Shown piece after piece: positions 9,807 to 21,402 of a DNA stretch of 64,000 bases; positions within the stretch are counted from its first letter, which is position 1; every line of letters starts with the position of its first letter. The notes under the pieces are model-generated. The model was not told where the DNA came from. It made no database searches and worked only from the letters and a program-made list of their open reading frames with translations. The translations under genes were made by a program, and so were the position numbers. This DNA is from Gammaproteobacteria bacterium (lineage in GTDB: Bacteria > Pseudomonadota > Gammaproteobacteria > Steroidobacterales > Steroidobacteraceae): contig SCUD01000171.1 of assembly GCA_004297335.1 (NCBI GenBank), forward strand, positions 31,103 to 95,102, in the 5' to 3' direction.

Positions 9807-10415
9807 ATGCCAGCGTTGCCGACGATATTGCTGCTCGCCGCCCTGCTCCTTGCCGCGCCGGCTGCCCACGCCGAGCGCCAGCGCGATCCGAGCCTGCGCG
9901 CGGTGATCGCCGCCGCGATCGCCAGCAAGCCGTGCTTCGCCAACAAGTACGACGATGTAGTCTGGTACACGCTGATGCAGCCGCGGGTCGAGCACCGCCT
10001 GCGGATGCAGCCGCGCGACCTGCGCCTCGGCGATGATCTCAGTGCGGCGGCACGGCGCATCGTGCACGCCGTACATTGCGAGGCGAACAAGCACACGATG
10101 CTGCACGACCGGCCGCAGCTCGTGCTCGCAGTCATCGACGTCGAGAGCGCGTTCGATCCCTTTGCCGTCTCCTCGGCCGGCGCCGTCGGGCTGATGCAGG
10201 TGATGCCGTTCTGGCCGAACCAGCTCGGCCTTTCGACCCGCGACCTGCTCGACGTCGAACTCAACGTCCGCATGGGCACCAGCATCCTCGCGCACTACCT
10301 CGAGCGCGAGCGCGGCGACTACCGCCGCGCGCTCGGCCGCTACAACGGCAGCCTCGGCCAGCGTGGCTATCCCGAACTCGTGCTCGGGCGGCTGCAATCG
10401 CGGTGGCAGCGATAG
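9807..10415 (+). CDS. Secreted lytic murein transglycosylase (SLT fold)
   Basis: 202 residues from the ATG at 9807, with GGAG about ten bases upstream. Residues 1-21 form a signal peptide (LLLAALLLAAPAAHA). The SLT domain has the catalytic Glu in VIDVESAFDPFAVSSAGAVG, then LMQVMPFWPNQLG and the closing ALGRYNGS, which matches family 1 lytic transglycosylases. It is expected to cleave peptidoglycan in the periplasm. The frame is open far upstream inside proS, but only the part from 9807 shows family similarity. It lies directly after proS and converges on the phaG gene. Confidence 0.9.
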   Translation: MPALPTILLLAALLLAAPAAHAERQRDPSLRAVIAAAIASKPCFANKYDDVVWYTLMQPRVEHRLRMQPRDLRLGDDLSAAARRIVHAVHCEANKHTMLHDRPQLVLAVIDVESAFDPFAVSSAGAVGLMQVMPFWPNQLGLSTRDLLDVELNVRMGTSILAHYLERERGDYRRALGRYNGSLGQRGYPELVLGRLQSRWQR

Positions 10416-10427
10416 CATGGATGACGG

Positions 10428-10769
10428 TCAGGCAGGACCATCGCCAGGCCGCGGGTCAGGCCCCGGGGCAACGCTCGGCAGACACTGGTGCAGTGCGGCC
10501 TTTGCCAGCAGATGAGCCGAGATCGGTGCCGTGATGAACAGGAACATGGAGATCAGCACTTCCTTCAGGCTGAGCCCATCCCCGCTGGCGCTGAAGGCGA
10601 CCGACGACGCAACCAGCAGGCAGCCGACGCCAACCGTGGTCGCCTTGGTCGGGCCGTGCAGGCGCGTGTAGAAATCCGGCAGCCGCGCGAGCCCCAGCGA
10701 GCCGATGAAGGTGAATGCCGCGCCGGCCACGACCAGAAGGGACAACAGTACCTCGATGGCCGGGCTCAT
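10428..10769 (-). CDS. phaG: Mrp/Pha cation/proton antiporter subunit G
   Basis: 113 residues with three hydrophobic helices. GSLGLARLPDFYTRLHGPTK is the MnhG/PhaG family signature. It is the last subunit of the multisubunit Na+(K+)/H+ antiporter encoded upstream. The start ATG overlaps the phaF stop by 4 bases (ATGA). The longer open frame reaching 11198 is shadow of phaF and phaE. Confidence 0.92.
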   Translation of the reverse strand: MSPAIEVLLSLLVVAGAAFTFIGSLGLARLPDFYTRLHGPTKATTVGVGCLLVASSVAFSASGDGLSLKEVLISMFLFITAPISAHLLAKAALHQCLPSVAPGPDPRPGDGPA

Positions 10770-11035
10770 TCGATGATGTCTCCACGCAGCAGGAATTTCG
10801 CCAGCGATACCGTACCGACGAAGCCCATCAGCGCGATCAGCACGGCGATCTCGAAATAGTGCGGGCTGGCCTGCAGGATGCCCACCAGCACCAGCAGGGC
10901 AATGGCATTGATGTAGAGCGTGTCGAGCGCCAGGATCCGGTCCGGCGCCGACGGGCCGCGCAGCAGGCGGAAGAAGCTCAGCGCGCAAGCACCGGTTACC
11001 AGCGACAGCGCGATGGTCAGCGCCATGTTCAGCAT
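10766..11035 (-). CDS. phaF: Mrp/Pha cation/proton antiporter subunit F
   Basis: 89 residues with three predicted membrane helices. The RLLRGPSAPDRILALDTLYIN segment is characteristic of MnhF/PhaF, and the protein ends in the usual helix VAKFL-like LAKFLLRG. It belongs to the membrane arm of the Mrp antiporter. It starts within the phaE reading frame (7-base overlap) and ends inside the phaG start, as expected for translational coupling. A second in-frame ATG at codon 4 is an alternative start. Confidence 0.92.
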   Translation of the reverse strand: MLNMALTIALSLVTGACALSFFRLLRGPSAPDRILALDTLYINAIALLVLVGILQASPHYFEIAVLIALMGFVGTVSLAKFLLRGDIIE

Positions 11036-11529
11036 GCCCCCTCTCCTTCGAAGATGGCCTGCAGCGGCGCCTCGTAGCGCAGCTTGATCGTGGCAATGAG
11101 CTGTAGCGGATCGTCGCAGTCGAGGGCGTGGACCAGCAACTGCCGGTGATCGGCGGACAGCTGCGCCGAAACCGTGCCCGGCACCAGGCAGATCGCATTG
11201 GCGAGCAGGCTGATCGCGATGTCGTGACTCAGGTCCAGCGGAACGATGACAAACGCTGGTCGCAACCGGGCCGGTCCGGCGAGGATCAACCGGGCGACCG
11301 CGAGGTTGGCTGCAACGACGTCGCAGAGGAAGACCCCGGCGAGGCGCAACAGGCGTCCCGGCGCAAGGATGCGCACGGGTTCAGGCCAGAAGGCCACGGT
11401 CAGGCGCGGGATCACCCAGCCGAGTACCAGCCCCAGGATGATCTGGCCCGGCGCCGCACTGTCGTTGAGCAGCAACCAGAGGATCGCCAGGACCGGAGTC
11501 ACGACCGGATGGGGCAGCCAGGCATTCAT
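11029..11529 (-). CDS. phaE: Mrp/Pha cation/proton antiporter subunit E
   Basis: 166 residues. Two N-terminal membrane helices (LAILWLLLNDSAAPGQIILG) precede the VLGWVIPRL motif and a cytoplasmic domain. SLLANAICLVPGTVSAQLS is the conserved MnhE/PhaE block. It is part of the antiporter complex at the inner membrane. It overlaps the phaD stop by 4 bases and phaF by 7 bases. Confidence 0.92.
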   Translation of the reverse strand: MNAWLPHPVVTPVLAILWLLLNDSAAPGQIILGLVLGWVIPRLTVAFWPEPVRILAPGRLLRLAGVFLCDVVAANLAVARLILAGPARLRPAFVIVPLDLSHDIAISLLANAICLVPGTVSAQLSADHRQLLVHALDCDDPLQLIATIKLRYEAPLQAIFEGEGAC

Positions 11530-13025
11530 CGTCCGGCTCCGATGACGGCGGCGATGTAAGCCGACGGATCTGCGAGCTGTGCTGCCGCCGCCCGGCTGAA
11601 GTCCACGACCGGGCCGGCCCCGACAGTGAGCGCCACGATCAGCCCGAGAAGGCCACCGATGGCCAGCAGTTCGCGGGATGCACTTTCCGGCTCTACCGTC
11701 GCATCCGGAGACGCGGTCCGCTTGTTGAGGAACATCTGGCTACCGGAGCGCGCAAGCGCGATCAGGCAGACCAGCGCCGCTGCCAGGACGACGACCCACA
11801 CCAGCGGCTGTCCGACCGCCGCCTGCAGGATCAGGAACTTGGCAAGAAACCCGGAAAGCGGTGGCAGCCCCACAGCCGCGATGGCCGTCGCGAAGTAGAT
11901 GCCGCCCCACAGGCCATGACGCGGCAGGTCGATGCCGGGCTCGAGGAAATCGCCATGGACGGGCCGGCGCCGCCGGATTGCGCCGGCGAGCAGGAACAGG
12001 AGCGCGACGGCGAACGTGCCGTGCGCCAGGTAGTAGAGACCGGCAGCCGTGCCGTCGATCCCGAAGCCGAACGCGGTCAACAGCGTCCCGGAGGAGACGA
12101 TGACCAGCCAGGCCGCCAGCCGGCGCAGGTCCGGCGCTGCCAGCACACCGATCGCGCCGATGCCGATCGTGGCGAGTCCCAGCGGCAGCAACCACGGCGC
12201 GAACAATCCGGCGATTTCCCCGGCCTCGACGCCAAACCAGAGCGTATGTCCGCGCAGAATGGCGTAGAGGCCGACCTTGGTCAGGATCGCGAACAGGGCG
12301 GCCACCGGAGCGGTGGTGGCCGCATACGCCGGCGGCAACCAGAGCAGCAGCGGCAGCAGGGCCGCCTTCAGGGCGAACACGGTCAGCAGCAGCAGGCCGC
12401 CGCTGCGTGCCAGGCCAAGGTCTTGCGCCGCGACCTGCGCCGCCCTGACGGCGATTTCAGCCATGTTCAGCGTGCCCAGGGAGGCGTAGATCAACCCCGC
12501 CGCGAACAGGAAGACCGCTGAACCCAGCAGGTTGAGCACCACGTAGTGCAGTCCGGCACGCGTGCGCGCGGCGCCGCCGCCGTGCAGCTGCAGGCAATAG
12601 GAAGCGATCAGCAGCACTTCGAAGAAGACGAAGAGATTGAACAGGTCGCCGGTCAGGAAAGCACCGGCGAGCCCGAATAGCTGCATCTGGAAGAAGACGT
12701 GGAAGTGCCGCCCCTGCTGGTCCGTGCCGCCGCTCGCCTGCACGACCGCGCACAGCGCGAGCAAGGTCGTGATCAGGATCATCCAGGCTGCAAGCCGGTC
12801 AGCGACCAGGACGATGCCCCAGGGCGGCGGCCAGTCGCCGAGCCGGTACACGAGTATCCCACCGTCGCTGACGGCGACCAGCAGAGTGACGGCCAGCGCA
12901 CATTGCAGCAACACCGCGAGAGTGGACAGCACCCGGCGCAGCGACACCGACCGCCCGCACAGCAGCAGCACGGCCCCGGCGAGAAACGGTGCAAGCACGG
13001 GAGCGATGACCAGATGCGCAGTCAT
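11526..13025 (-). CDS. phaD: Mrp/Pha cation/proton antiporter subunit D
   Basis: 499 residues with about fourteen hydrophobic helices. The protein is homologous to the proton-translocating complex I subunits NuoM/NuoN. Key segments are LTGDLFNLFVFFEVLLIASY, which carries the conserved Glu of helix 5, LKAALLPLLLWLPPAYAATT, which carries the Lys of helix 7, and LPPLSGFLAKFLI. With the A subunit it forms the ion-translocating core. The start (MTAHLVIAPVLAP) overlaps the phaC stop by 4 bases; the longer frame to 13307 is shadow of phaC. Confidence 0.93.
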   Translation of the reverse strand: MTAHLVIAPVLAPFLAGAVLLLCGRSVSLRRVLSTLAVLLQCALAVTLLVAVSDGGILVYRLGDWPPPWGIVLVADRLAAWMILITTLLALCAVVQASGGTDQQGRHFHVFFQMQLFGLAGAFLTGDLFNLFVFFEVLLIASYCLQLHGGGAARTRAGLHYVVLNLLGSAVFLFAAGLIYASLGTLNMAEIAVRAAQVAAQDLGLARSGGLLLLTVFALKAALLPLLLWLPPAYAATTAPVAALFAILTKVGLYAILRGHTLWFGVEAGEIAGLFAPWLLPLGLATIGIGAIGVLAAPDLRRLAAWLVIVSSGTLLTAFGFGIDGTAAGLYYLAHGTFAVALLFLLAGAIRRRRPVHGDFLEPGIDLPRHGLWGGIYFATAIAAVGLPPLSGFLAKFLILQAAVGQPLVWVVVLAAALVCLIALARSGSQMFLNKRTASPDATVEPESASRELLAIGGLLGLIVALTVGAGPVVDFSRAAAAQLADPSAYIAAVIGAGR

Positions 13026-13348
13026 GGGCTGCCGGCTCCGTCGACGTGATCGCTGTCCAGTTCGACCCTGGCCACCAGTGCCAGCACAATGACGAATGCG
13101 GTCATCGCGAAACTGATGACGATGGCGGTCAGCACCAGTGCCTGCGGCAGAGGATCGGCAGTGACGCTGCCCCCACCGACGAGCGGCGGCCGGCCCATCA
13201 CCAGGCGGCCGGTCGTGAACAGGAACAGGTTGGTCGCGTAGGACAGCAGCGTCAGCCCCAGCGCCACGGGGAAAGTCCGCGTGCGCAGCATCAGGTAGAT
13301 GCCACACCCGGTCAGCGTGCCAATGGCCAGGGCAACCAGGGCTTCCAT
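13022..13348 (-). CDS. phaC: Mrp/Pha cation/proton antiporter subunit C
   Basis: 108 residues and three membrane helices, homologous to NuoK. TGCGIYLMLRTRTFPVALGL and LSYATNLFLFTTGR are characteristic of MnhC/PhaC, followed by DPLPQALVLTAIVI. The start shares one base with the stop of the upstream A-B fusion gene (TGATG). The symbol refers to the pH-adaptation (Pha) antiporter naming, not to polyhydroxyalkanoate synthase. Confidence 0.93.
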   Translation of the reverse strand: MEALVALAIGTLTGCGIYLMLRTRTFPVALGLTLLSYATNLFLFTTGRLVMGRPPLVGGGSVTADPLPQALVLTAIVISFAMTAFVIVLALVARVELDSDHVDGAGSP

Positions 13349-16143
13349 CAGCGGTTCGCCTGCTGCTGGCCGGCCTGATGGGTCATGCCGAGGTTGACGA
13401 GGATCAGCAGCGTCGCACTGACAACCACCACACAGACCGCCAGGTCGAAGAGCATTGCCGAGGCCAGCGCGACCTCCCCGAGCAGCGGGATCCCGACGTG
13501 GCTGGAAGCCGAGGTCAGGAAGGGACGGCCAAACAGCCAGCTCGCCAGCCCGGTCGCCAGGGCCAGGAGCAATCCGGCCGCGAGCCAGGGCTGGGTCCGC
13601 GACGGCAGGCGCGCGTGCGCCCAGCTCACGCCGTTGGCGAGGAATTGCACGATCAGCGCGACCGCGATGATCAGCCCGGCCACGAAACCACCGCCCGGCA
13701 GGTTGTGTCCGCGCAGGAAGACGAAGACCGCGACCAGCAGCGCCAGCGGCAACAGCAGGCGGGCGAAGGTCGCCAGAATCAGCGGATGCACATCGGCATC
13801 CCAGCGGCGGCCGGCGGCATCCCCGGGGGGCAGTTGTGGCCGGAACCGCTCCAGCAGCGCGAAGATGCCGAGCGCAGCCACCGCCAGCACGGTGATCTCG
13901 CCGAAGGTGTCGAAGCCGCGGAAATCGACCAGGATGACGTTGACGACATTCCTGCCGCCGCCACCCGGCAAGCTGTGGTCGAGGTACCAGGAGCCGATCG
14001 AGGCGGTCGGACGGGTCAGCACCGCCCACGCGAGTGCAGTTGCGCCACTGCCACCGAGCAGCGCCAGTCCAGCGTCCCGCCAGCGGCGGCCACACGTGGA
14101 TTCACTCGGGCTCTCCGGTGGCAGGAAGTGCAGTGCCAGCAGCAGCAGCACGATCGTCACGACCTCGACGGCCAGCTGGGTGAGGGCGAGATCCGGTGCC
14201 GACAAGGTGACGAAGGCGAGCACGACGATCAGCCCGACTGCACCGACCAGGATCAGCGCCGTCAGTCGCTGCCGGTGCAGTACGGTCGCGCCCAGGGTCG
14301 CGCCGACCAGCACGGCTGCGGCTGCCAGGCTGGCCCCATCGACAGGCAGCAGCGCCCGCGTTCCGGTCAGCGGCGCGGCTGTGCCGAGCACGCCGCCCGC
14401 GCCCATCACAATCACGGCGACTACCAACATCGCGCCCTGGCGCTGGAGCGATCCCGTATCCAGCCTGGCGATCAGGCGCTGCGCCTGCCTCCGGGCGCCC
14501 GCCTCCAGAAGCTCGAAGAACACGCGCGCGTCGAACCGCCCCTCCCAACGCTGGTGCAGCGCGAACAGCGGCCGGCGCAGGGCGTACAGCAGCACTCCGC
14601 CAGCGAGCGCCACGATGCTCATGAACAGCGCCGGGCTGACGCCATGCCACAGCGCCAGGTCGTGCGCCGGCGGCGGCGCCTGTAGAACCGCCTGCGCGGC
14701 CACCGCCAGGATCGGTTCGACCGTCTGCGCCGGGAAGATCCCCACCAGCAGGCACAATACGACCAGCACCTCCACCGGCACCTTCATCCAGCGGGGCGGC
14801 TCATGTGGTGTCTTCGGCAGGTCCACTGGCTCGCCGTTGAAAAAGACGTCATGGATGAAGCGCACCGAATAGGCCACGGCAAAGAGACCTGCGATCGTCA
14901 CGACCACCGGCAGCAGCCAGCCGAAGCGCAGCCCGCCACCCGCCGTAACGGCCTCGGCGAAGAACATCTCCTTGGACAGGAAGCCGTTGAACAGCGGCAC
15001 CCCGGCCATCGCCGCCGACGCGACCATCGCCAGCACGGCTGTATACGGCATGAATCGCCACAGCCCGTTCACGCGCCGCATGTCGCGCGTGCCGCACTCG
15101 TGGTCGACGATGCCCGCGGCCATGAACAGTCCGGCCTTGAAGATGGCGTGGTTGATGATGTGGAAGACGCCGGCGACCGCGGCCAGCGGCGTACCGATGC
15201 CGAACAGGGCGGTGATGAGGCCGAGATGGCTGATGGTGGAGTACGCCAGCAGGCCCTTGAAATCATGCTTGAACAGAGCGATCACCGCGCCGGCGAGCAG
15301 CGTGACGAGGCCGGCTCCGGTGACCAGCCAGGTCCATTCCGGGGTCCCGGACAACACCGGAAACAGTCGCGCCAGCAGGAACACGCCGGCCTTTACCATC
15401 GTCGCCGAGTGCAGGTAGGCGGAGACCGGCGTCGGTGCCGCCATCGCGTGTGGCAGCCAGAAGTGAAAAGGAAACTGCGCCGACTTCGTGAACGCGCCGA
15501 GCAGGATCAGCACCAGCGTCGGCAGGTACAGCGGATGCGCGCGCACCAGATCGCCCTGCTCCAGCACGACCGACAGTTCGTAGCTGCCGGCGATCTCGCC
15601 GAGCAGCAGGCAGCCAGCCAGCAACGCCAGTCCACCACCGCCGGTGACCGCCAGCGCCATGCGCGCGCCGCGCCGCGCCGACTCGCGCTGGCGCCAGTAA
15701 GCGATCAGCAGGAAGGACGCCAGGCTGGTCAGTTCCCAGAAGATCAACAGCTGGATCAGGTTCCCGGACAGCACGACGCCGAGCATCGAGCCCATGAACA
15801 GCAGCAGGTACGCGTACAGCCGGCCGAGGCTGTCCCGCGGCGGCAGGTAGTAGAGCGCGTACAGGATGACCAGCAGCCCGATACCGAGAATCAGCGCTGC
15901 GAACAGCAGTCCGAGTCCATCCAGGCGGAACGACAGGCTGAGGCCCGCAGCGGGAATCCATGCGAGGCGCTGGATCGTGGTCGCGCCGGTGAAGCCGTCC
16001 GCGATCGCCGGCAGGAGCACAGCCAGCGTGAGCAACGCCGCAGCTGCCGCGCCCCAGGCCGCGAGTCTGCGGCTGCGCCGTGCCAGCCCGGCGACCACTG
16101 GTGCGCCAAGGAAGGGCAACAGGACAGCGATCAGCAGGCTCAT
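13348..16143 (-). CDS. phaAB: Mrp/Pha cation/proton antiporter, fused A and B subunits
   Basis: 931 residues. The N-terminal half is NuoL-like, with [46 protein letters not shown] (key residues H, K, E in helices 5-8) and [17 protein letters not shown]. The C-terminal ~330 residues hold the MBH-type helices and an MnhB-like region with [19 protein letters not shown] and [15 protein letters not shown]. This is the A-B fusion of group 2 Mrp operons. The ATG at 16143 follows a GGAG at the usual distance and lies 1 base past the acylphosphatase stop. The complex exchanges Na+ or K+ for protons and supports pH and salt homeostasis. Confidence 0.93.
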   Translation of the reverse strand: MSLLIAVLLPFLGAPVVAGLARRSRRLAAWGAAAAALLTLAVLLPAIADGFTGATTIQRLAWIPAAGLSLSFRLDGLGLLFAALILGIGLLVILYALYYLPPRDSLGRLYAYLLLFMGSMLGVVLSGNLIQLLIFWELTSLASFLLIAYWRQRESARRGARMALAVTGGGGLALLAGCLLLGEIAGSYELSVVLEQGDLVRAHPLYLPTLVLILLGAFTKSAQFPFHFWLPHAMAAPTPVSAYLHSATMVKAGVFLLARLFPVLSGTPEWTWLVTGAGLVTLLAGAVIALFKHDFKGLLAYSTISHLGLITALFGIGTPLAAVAGVFHIINHAIFKAGLFMAAGIVDHECGTRDMRRVNGLWRFMPYTAVLAMVASAAMAGVPLFNGFLSKEMFFAEAVTAGGGLRFGWLLPVVVTIAGLFAVAYSVRFIHDVFFNGEPVDLPKTPHEPPRWMKVPVEVLVVLCLLVGIFPAQTVEPILAVAAQAVLQAPPPAHDLALWHGVSPALFMSIVALAGGVLLYALRRPLFALHQRWEGRFDARVFFELLEAGARRQAQRLIARLDTGSLQRQGAMLVVAVIVMGAGGVLGTAAPLTGTRALLPVDGASLAAAAVLVGATLGATVLHRQRLTALILVGAVGLIVVLAFVTLSAPDLALTQLAVEVVTIVLLLLALHFLPPESPSESTCGRRWRDAGLALLGGSGATALAWAVLTRPTASIGSWYLDHSLPGGGGRNVVNVILVDFRGFDTFGEITVLAVAALGIFALLERFRPQLPPGDAAGRRWDADVHPLILATFARLLLPLALLVAVFVFLRGHNLPGGGFVAGLIIAVALIVQFLANGVSWAHARLPSRTQPWLAAGLLLALATGLASWLFGRPFLTSASSHVGIPLLGEVALASAMLFDLAVCVVVVSATLLILVNLGMTHQAGQQQANR

Positions 16144-16144
16144 C

Positions 16145-17426
<1,282 letters not shown>

Positions 17427-17432
17427 CTCCGC

Positions 17433-18131
17433 TCACGACCCCTCGCGCCCGAGCACCTCGCGTACAAAGGGCACGGTCAGGCGGCGCTGGGCCGCGAGCG
17501 CTTGCGTGTCCAGTTCGTCGAGCAGGCGGCACAGGGACGCGAAGTCACGCGGAGCGCGGCGCAACAGGTATTGCAGCGTCTCGTCCGGCAGTTCGAGGCC
17601 GCGCAGTCGCGCCCGGCTGCACAGCGCTGCCGCCTGTTCAGCCTCCGCCAGCGGCTGCAGGCGCCAGACCACGGCTGCGGCCAGCCGCGAAGCGAGATCG
17701 GGCAGGCGGATCGGCAGTGCAGCCGGCGGCACGTCCGCGGCACAGACCAGCACTCCGCCCCGTTCCACCAGTTCGTTGTAGAGCGTGAACAGCGCCCGCT
17801 CCCAGTCGCCGCGCCCGGCGATCAGCTGCAGGTCATCGAGGGCCACGAGATCCAGCCCCTCCAGGCCGCCCAGCAGCCCGGCGGGCTGGTCGGCCAGATC
17901 CGCAAGCGGCAGGTAGCCGGCCCGGCGGCCCCGCTCACCGGCCTCCGCGCAGGCAGCCTGAAGCAGGTGCGTGCGCCCCACGCCGGCCGGCCCGTACAGC
18001 CACAGCGGCGGCCCGCCCGCCGCGCGCGCGGCCCGCGTGAGGCCGAGGACGGCCGCGGCATTGGCACCGGTGTGGTAGCTGGCAAAGCGCAGCGTGACGC
18101 GCAGCTGCACGCCGAGCGCCAGTTGCCGCAT
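17433..18131 (-). CDS. hda: DnaA regulatory inactivator Hda
   Basis: 232 residues, a DnaA-like AAA+ domain without a DNA-binding domain. The N-terminus MRQLALGVQLRV resembles the clamp-binding peptide that tethers Hda to the beta clamp. The nucleotide loop LYGPAGVGRTHLLQAACAEA has Arg where other AAA+ proteins have Lys, which is normal for Hda. LDLVALDDLQLIAG is the Walker B/sensor region. With the clamp, Hda stimulates ATP hydrolysis on DnaA and prevents over-initiation. It follows the phosphatidyltransferase gene by 5 bases. Confidence 0.92.
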   Translation of the reverse strand: MRQLALGVQLRVTLRFASYHTGANAAAVLGLTRAARAAGGPPLWLYGPAGVGRTHLLQAACAEAGERGRRAGYLPLADLADQPAGLLGGLEGLDLVALDDLQLIAGRGDWERALFTLYNELVERGGVLVCAADVPPAALPIRLPDLASRLAAAVVWRLQPLAEAEQAAALCSRARLRGLELPDETLQYLLRRAPRDFASLCRLLDELDTQALAAQRRLTVPFVREVLGREGS

Positions 18132-18136
18132 GCGCG

Positions 18137-18703
18137 CTACGCCGCCGCGCGGCGCGCGCGACTGACCGCGACCGCCTTGCGCACGTAGATCGCCGTATAG
18201 TCCACGCCGCTGATCACGGTGGTCACGAAAACCGCGGCGCCGAGCGCCAGCACGAGCCACTGCGGCACGAGCGGATATCCAGCCTGGCCGATGACGGCCA
18301 CGATGAACAGCAGCTGCACCAGCGTATTGAGCTTGCTGAGCCGGGTCGGGCGGCCGTCGAGCGGACCGAACAACCAGCGGTAGACGCCGGCACCCACGCC
18401 GATGACCAGATCGCGCGCCACGGCCACGGCGGCCAGCCAGGCGGGCACCAGGCCGACCAGAGCCAGCGTGATGAACACGCTGACCAGCAGCAGCTTGTCG
18501 GCAAGCGGATCCAGCACCTTGCCGGCCTCGCTGGTCCAGCCGAAGGTCTTCGCCAGCCAGCCATCCAGGCCATCGGAGGCAGCGGCGGCCAGGAACAGGA
18601 ACAGCGCCAGCTCGTATTGCCCGCCGACCAGCAGCCAGACGATCGGCACCGTGATCACGATGCGCAGCACGCAGATCAGGTTGGGCAGCACCGCGAGATT
18701 CAT
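18137..18703 (-). CDS. CDP-alcohol phosphatidyltransferase (PgsA-like)
   Basis: 188 residues with about five membrane helices. [20 protein letters not shown] is typical of PgsA-like enzymes. The catalytic signature reads DG-x2-AK-x8-G-x3-D-x3-D around DGWLAKTFGWTSEAGKVLDP, with Lys in place of the usual Arg at one position. The likely product is phosphatidylglycerophosphate or a related phospholipid, but the exact alcohol acceptor cannot be told from sequence. The start overlaps the DUF2066 stop by 4 bases and hda follows closely, a conserved gammaproteobacterial arrangement. Confidence 0.88.
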   Translation of the reverse strand: MNLAVLPNLICVLRIVITVPIVWLLVGGQYELALFLFLAAAASDGLDGWLAKTFGWTSEAGKVLDPLADKLLLVSVFITLALVGLVPAWLAAVAVARDLVIGVGAGVYRWLFGPLDGRPTRLSKLNTLVQLLFIVAVIGQAGYPLVPQWLVLALGAAVFVTTVISGVDYTAIYVRKAVAVSRARRAAA

Positions 18704-19644
18704 GGCGAGTACGCAAACAACATGCGCGAGCTGTCAACCAGCCGCAGCCGGCCGTCACGCTGCAGCGCGGCCACGAGCGCCTGCGGCTCGCCACGGATCT
18801 GCAGCCGGAAGGTGGCGGCCTCCGGGGCGACTTCGATCAGTGCGACGCCGCGCACCAGGGGCAGGCGTCCCATCGCCCGCTCCACGCCAACAAAGGCCTC
18901 GAGGGAATCGATGCCGGTGACGGTCACCAGTTCCTCACTGCGCCGCCCCGCGGTGCTCGAGGCCATCAGCGCGGCGTAGCGGTCCGCTGCGAGCTCCGGG
19001 CCCGTTTCCAGCACGCCCGTCGCCTCGGCCAGGGTTCCGGCACCCCGGAAGCTCCACTCGACGGGGCGGGCGGCGGAAGTGCCCGGCCCGGCGCGCCCGG
19101 TCAGTACGCCTTCCGCGCCAAGCCGGCGAGCCGCGGTCGAGGCGTCCTCACCGGGGTTCGGCCAGACCAGCGGCAGCCCGCGCCGCACCGCTGCCTGTGC
19201 CACGCGCTGTCGCTCCTCCCCGGGACTGGTCGCGGTGAGGACCGCGGCCTGCCCGCCCCCGCGGTCCACGGCCAGCCACACGAGAACCACTGGCCGCTCC
19301 GCTCCCCAGAACGGCAGGCCGGCGGCATCGATCGCGTTCTCGATCGCGCGGCCGTCGAAGCTCACGGCCAGCTGATTGCCGGCGGCGCGTCGATAGCTGA
19401 CCACCAGGCGGGCCGCATCCGCGACGAGCGGTGCGAGGCCCCCAAGTTGAGGGGCATCCCGGCGCCCGGTGATCCGTACCAGCACATCCCCAAGGGCCTC
19501 GCGGAATGCCGCCTGTTGTGCCCGGTCGCCCGTGCCGGCCACGGGCACGGTCGCCGCATAGAGATCCGGCAGCGTGATCGTGTCCGCGCGCACCGGCCCG
19601 GCGACCAGCGCGCACAGGAGGAGCAGGACAATGGTGGGCTGCAT
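18700..19644 (-). CDS. DUF2066 exported protein
   Basis: 314 residues from the ATG at 19644; an ATG at 19665 would add seven residues. A signal peptide ([20 protein letters not shown]) opens the protein. [23 protein letters not shown] and [13 protein letters not shown] are characteristic of DUF2066, a family of uncharacterised exported proteins encoded beside hda and purM. It probably acts in the periplasm, but no function is known. It is divergent from purM. Confidence 0.85.
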   Translation of the reverse strand: MQPTIVLLLLCALVAGPVRADTITLPDLYAATVPVAGTGDRAQQAAFREALGDVLVRITGRRDAPQLGGLAPLVADAARLVVSYRRAAGNQLAVSFDGRAIENAIDAAGLPFWGAERPVVLVWLAVDRGGGQAAVLTATSPGEERQRVAQAAVRRGLPLVWPNPGEDASTAARRLGAEGVLTGRAGPGTSAARPVEWSFRGAGTLAEATGVLETGPELAADRYAALMASSTAGRRSEELVTVTGIDSLEAFVGVERAMGRLPLVRGVALIEVAPEAATFRLQIRGEPQALVAALQRDGRLRLVDSSRMLFAYSP

Positions 19645-19673
19645 GCGGGCACGGGCTGGCAACATGGTCGAGG

Positions 19674-19679
19674 TACAAT
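19674..19679 (+). promoter_or_regulatory. Possible -10 element for purM
   Basis: TACAAT lies in the otherwise GC-rich gap between the divergent DUF2066 and purM genes. Transcription would start near 19686 and leave a 38-base leader. No convincing -35 is seen, so this is a weak call. Confidence 0.3.
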
Positions 19680-19723
19680 ACTACATCGCCCGGAACCGGG
19701 CCTTGCCGCAGCCCTTCCCGCCG

Positions 19724-20752
19724 ATGCAGCCACGCCAGCCCCTGACCTATCGCGACGCCGGTGTCGACATCGACGCCGGCGAGGCGCTCGTCGAACGCAT
19801 CCGCCCCCATGTCGCCCGCACGATGCGGCCCGAGGTGCTGGGCGGCCTCGGCGGCTTTGGTGCCCTGTTCGAGCTGCCGCCGGGCCGCTGGCGCGCGCCG
19901 GTGCTGGTCGCCGGCACTGACGGTGTTGGTACCAAGCTGCGGCTCGCCATCGACACCGGTCGCCACGACGGTGTCGGCCGCGACCTGGTGGCGATGTGCG
20001 CCAACGACGTCCTTGTCCAGGGGGCCGAGCCACTGTTCTTCCTGGACTACTACGCGACGGGCCATCTGTCAGTCGAGCTGGCCGAGCGCGTGATCCGCGG
20101 CATTGCCGCAGGCTGCGCCCAGGCCGGCTGCGCGCTGGTTGGCGGCGAGACCGCCGAAATGCCCGGCATGTACCACGGCGCGGACTACGATCTCGCCGGC
20201 TTCTGCGTCGGCATCGTCGAAAAGACCGAGATCCTCGACGGCTCGCGTTGCCGCGCCGGCGATGCGGTGATCGGAATCGCTTCATCGGGGCCGCATTCGA
20301 ATGGCTATTCGCTGATCCGCCGCCTGGTCGAGCGCGAGGGCGCGAATGCCTCCACGCTGGTGGATGGCCGGCCGCTGTTCGAACTGCTGATGGAACCAAC
20401 GCGCATCTACGTGAAGCCAGTCCTCGCGCTGCTGGCCGCACTCGAGATCCATGCACTTGCGCACATCACGGGCGGAGGACTGAGCGACAACATCCCGCGC
20501 GTCCTCCCGGCCGGCCTTGGCGTACATCTCGACCCGCAGGCCTGGCGTCGGGGCGCAGTCTGGGACTGGATCCAGACCGCCGGCGTCATCCCGGACGACG
20601 AAATGCACCGGACCTTCAACTGCGGCATCGGCATGGTCGTGATACTGCCAGCGGCGCAGGCCGACCGGGCCGCAGGCCTGCTGCAGGCGGCCGGAGAACA
20701 GGCCTCGATCATCGGCGTGGTCGCCCCCGGTGAAGGCGTGCGGATCGGCTGA
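19724..20752 (+). CDS. purM: Phosphoribosylformylglycinamidine cyclo-ligase (AIR synthetase)
   Basis: 342 residues. [20 protein letters not shown] is the standard N-terminus and supports the ATG at 19724 over upstream in-frame ATGs. [32 protein letters not shown] and [13 protein letters not shown] are the ATP- and FGAM-binding blocks. It catalyses the ATP-dependent closure of the imidazole ring in de novo purine synthesis. Its stop shares a base with the purN start (TGATG), so the two purine genes are coupled. Confidence 0.97.
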   Translation: MQPRQPLTYRDAGVDIDAGEALVERIRPHVARTMRPEVLGGLGGFGALFELPPGRWRAPVLVAGTDGVGTKLRLAIDTGRHDGVGRDLVAMCANDVLVQGAEPLFFLDYYATGHLSVELAERVIRGIAAGCAQAGCALVGGETAEMPGMYHGADYDLAGFCVGIVEKTEILDGSRCRAGDAVIGIASSGPHSNGYSLIRRLVEREGANASTLVDGRPLFELLMEPTRIYVKPVLALLAALEIHALAHITGGGLSDNIPRVLPAGLGVHLDPQAWRRGAVWDWIQTAGVIPDDEMHRTFNCGIGMVVILPAAQADRAAGLLQAAGEQASIIGVVAPGEGVRIG

Positions 20753-21402
20753 TGGCGGAGCCGCCCGGCTTTGCCGTGCTGATCTCGGGGCGCGGCTCCA
20801 ACCTGCTGGCGCTGGCAACGGCGGTCGCCGATGGCCGTATCCCGGGTCGGATCGCCCTGGTCGTCAGCGACCAGCCGGAGGCCGGCGGCCTGGACCACGC
20901 CCGGCGCCTGGGGCTGCCGTGGACCGTACTGCCGCTCGCACGGGGCGCCGACCGCGCCGCCTGGGGCCGGGAACTCGATGCCCTGCTGCAGGGACGGGCG
21001 GTCGAGTTCGTGACCCTGGCCGGGTTCATGCGCATCCTGGACGCCGATTTCGTGCGGCGCTGGCCAGGACGGCTGCTGAACATCCACCCGTCGCTGCTGC
21101 CGGCCCACCGCGGCCTGCACACCCACCGCCGGGTCCTCGAGGCCGGTGAGCCATGGCACGGCTGTACCGTGCACTTCGTCAGCGAGGAACTCGACGCCGG
21201 CCCCGCGGTCATCCAGGGCAGGCTGCCGGTCAGGCCGGGGGATAGCGAGGAATCGCTTGCAGCTCGCGTTCAGCTGCTGGAGCACATCATTTACCCGCGC
21301 GCCGTCTCCTGGCTGGCCGCCGGACGGCTCGCGCTGCTGGACGGAGTGGTGTGGCTGGACGGCCGGCCGCTGACGGCGCCGGTCATCGAGGAACTGCCAT
21401 GA
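20752..21402 (+). CDS. purN: Phosphoribosylglycinamide formyltransferase 1
   Basis: 216 residues. ISGRGSNLLALATAVADG forms the phosphate loop. LAGFMRILDADFVRRW and NIHPSLLPAHRGLHTH contain the catalytic Asn and His, and HFVSEELDAGPAVIQG holds the catalytic Asp. It transfers formyl from 10-formyltetrahydrofolate to GAR, two steps before the PurM reaction. It follows purM with a one-base overlap, and its stop overlaps the DUF3108 start. Confidence 0.96.
   Translation: MAEPPGFAVLISGRGSNLLALATAVADGRIPGRIALVVSDQPEAGGLDHARRLGLPWTVLPLARGADRAAWGRELDALLQGRAVEFVTLAGFMRILDADFVRRWPGRLLNIHPSLLPAHRGLHTHRRVLEAGEPWHGCTVHFVSEELDAGPAVIQGRLPVRPGDSEESLAARVQLLEHIIYPRAVSWLAAGRLALLDGVVWLDGRPLTAPVIEELP

Noticed and set aside
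17433..18131. Apparent loss of the Walker A lysine in Hda
   Set aside because: Arg at this position is normal for Hda proteins, so it is not a sign of inactivation.
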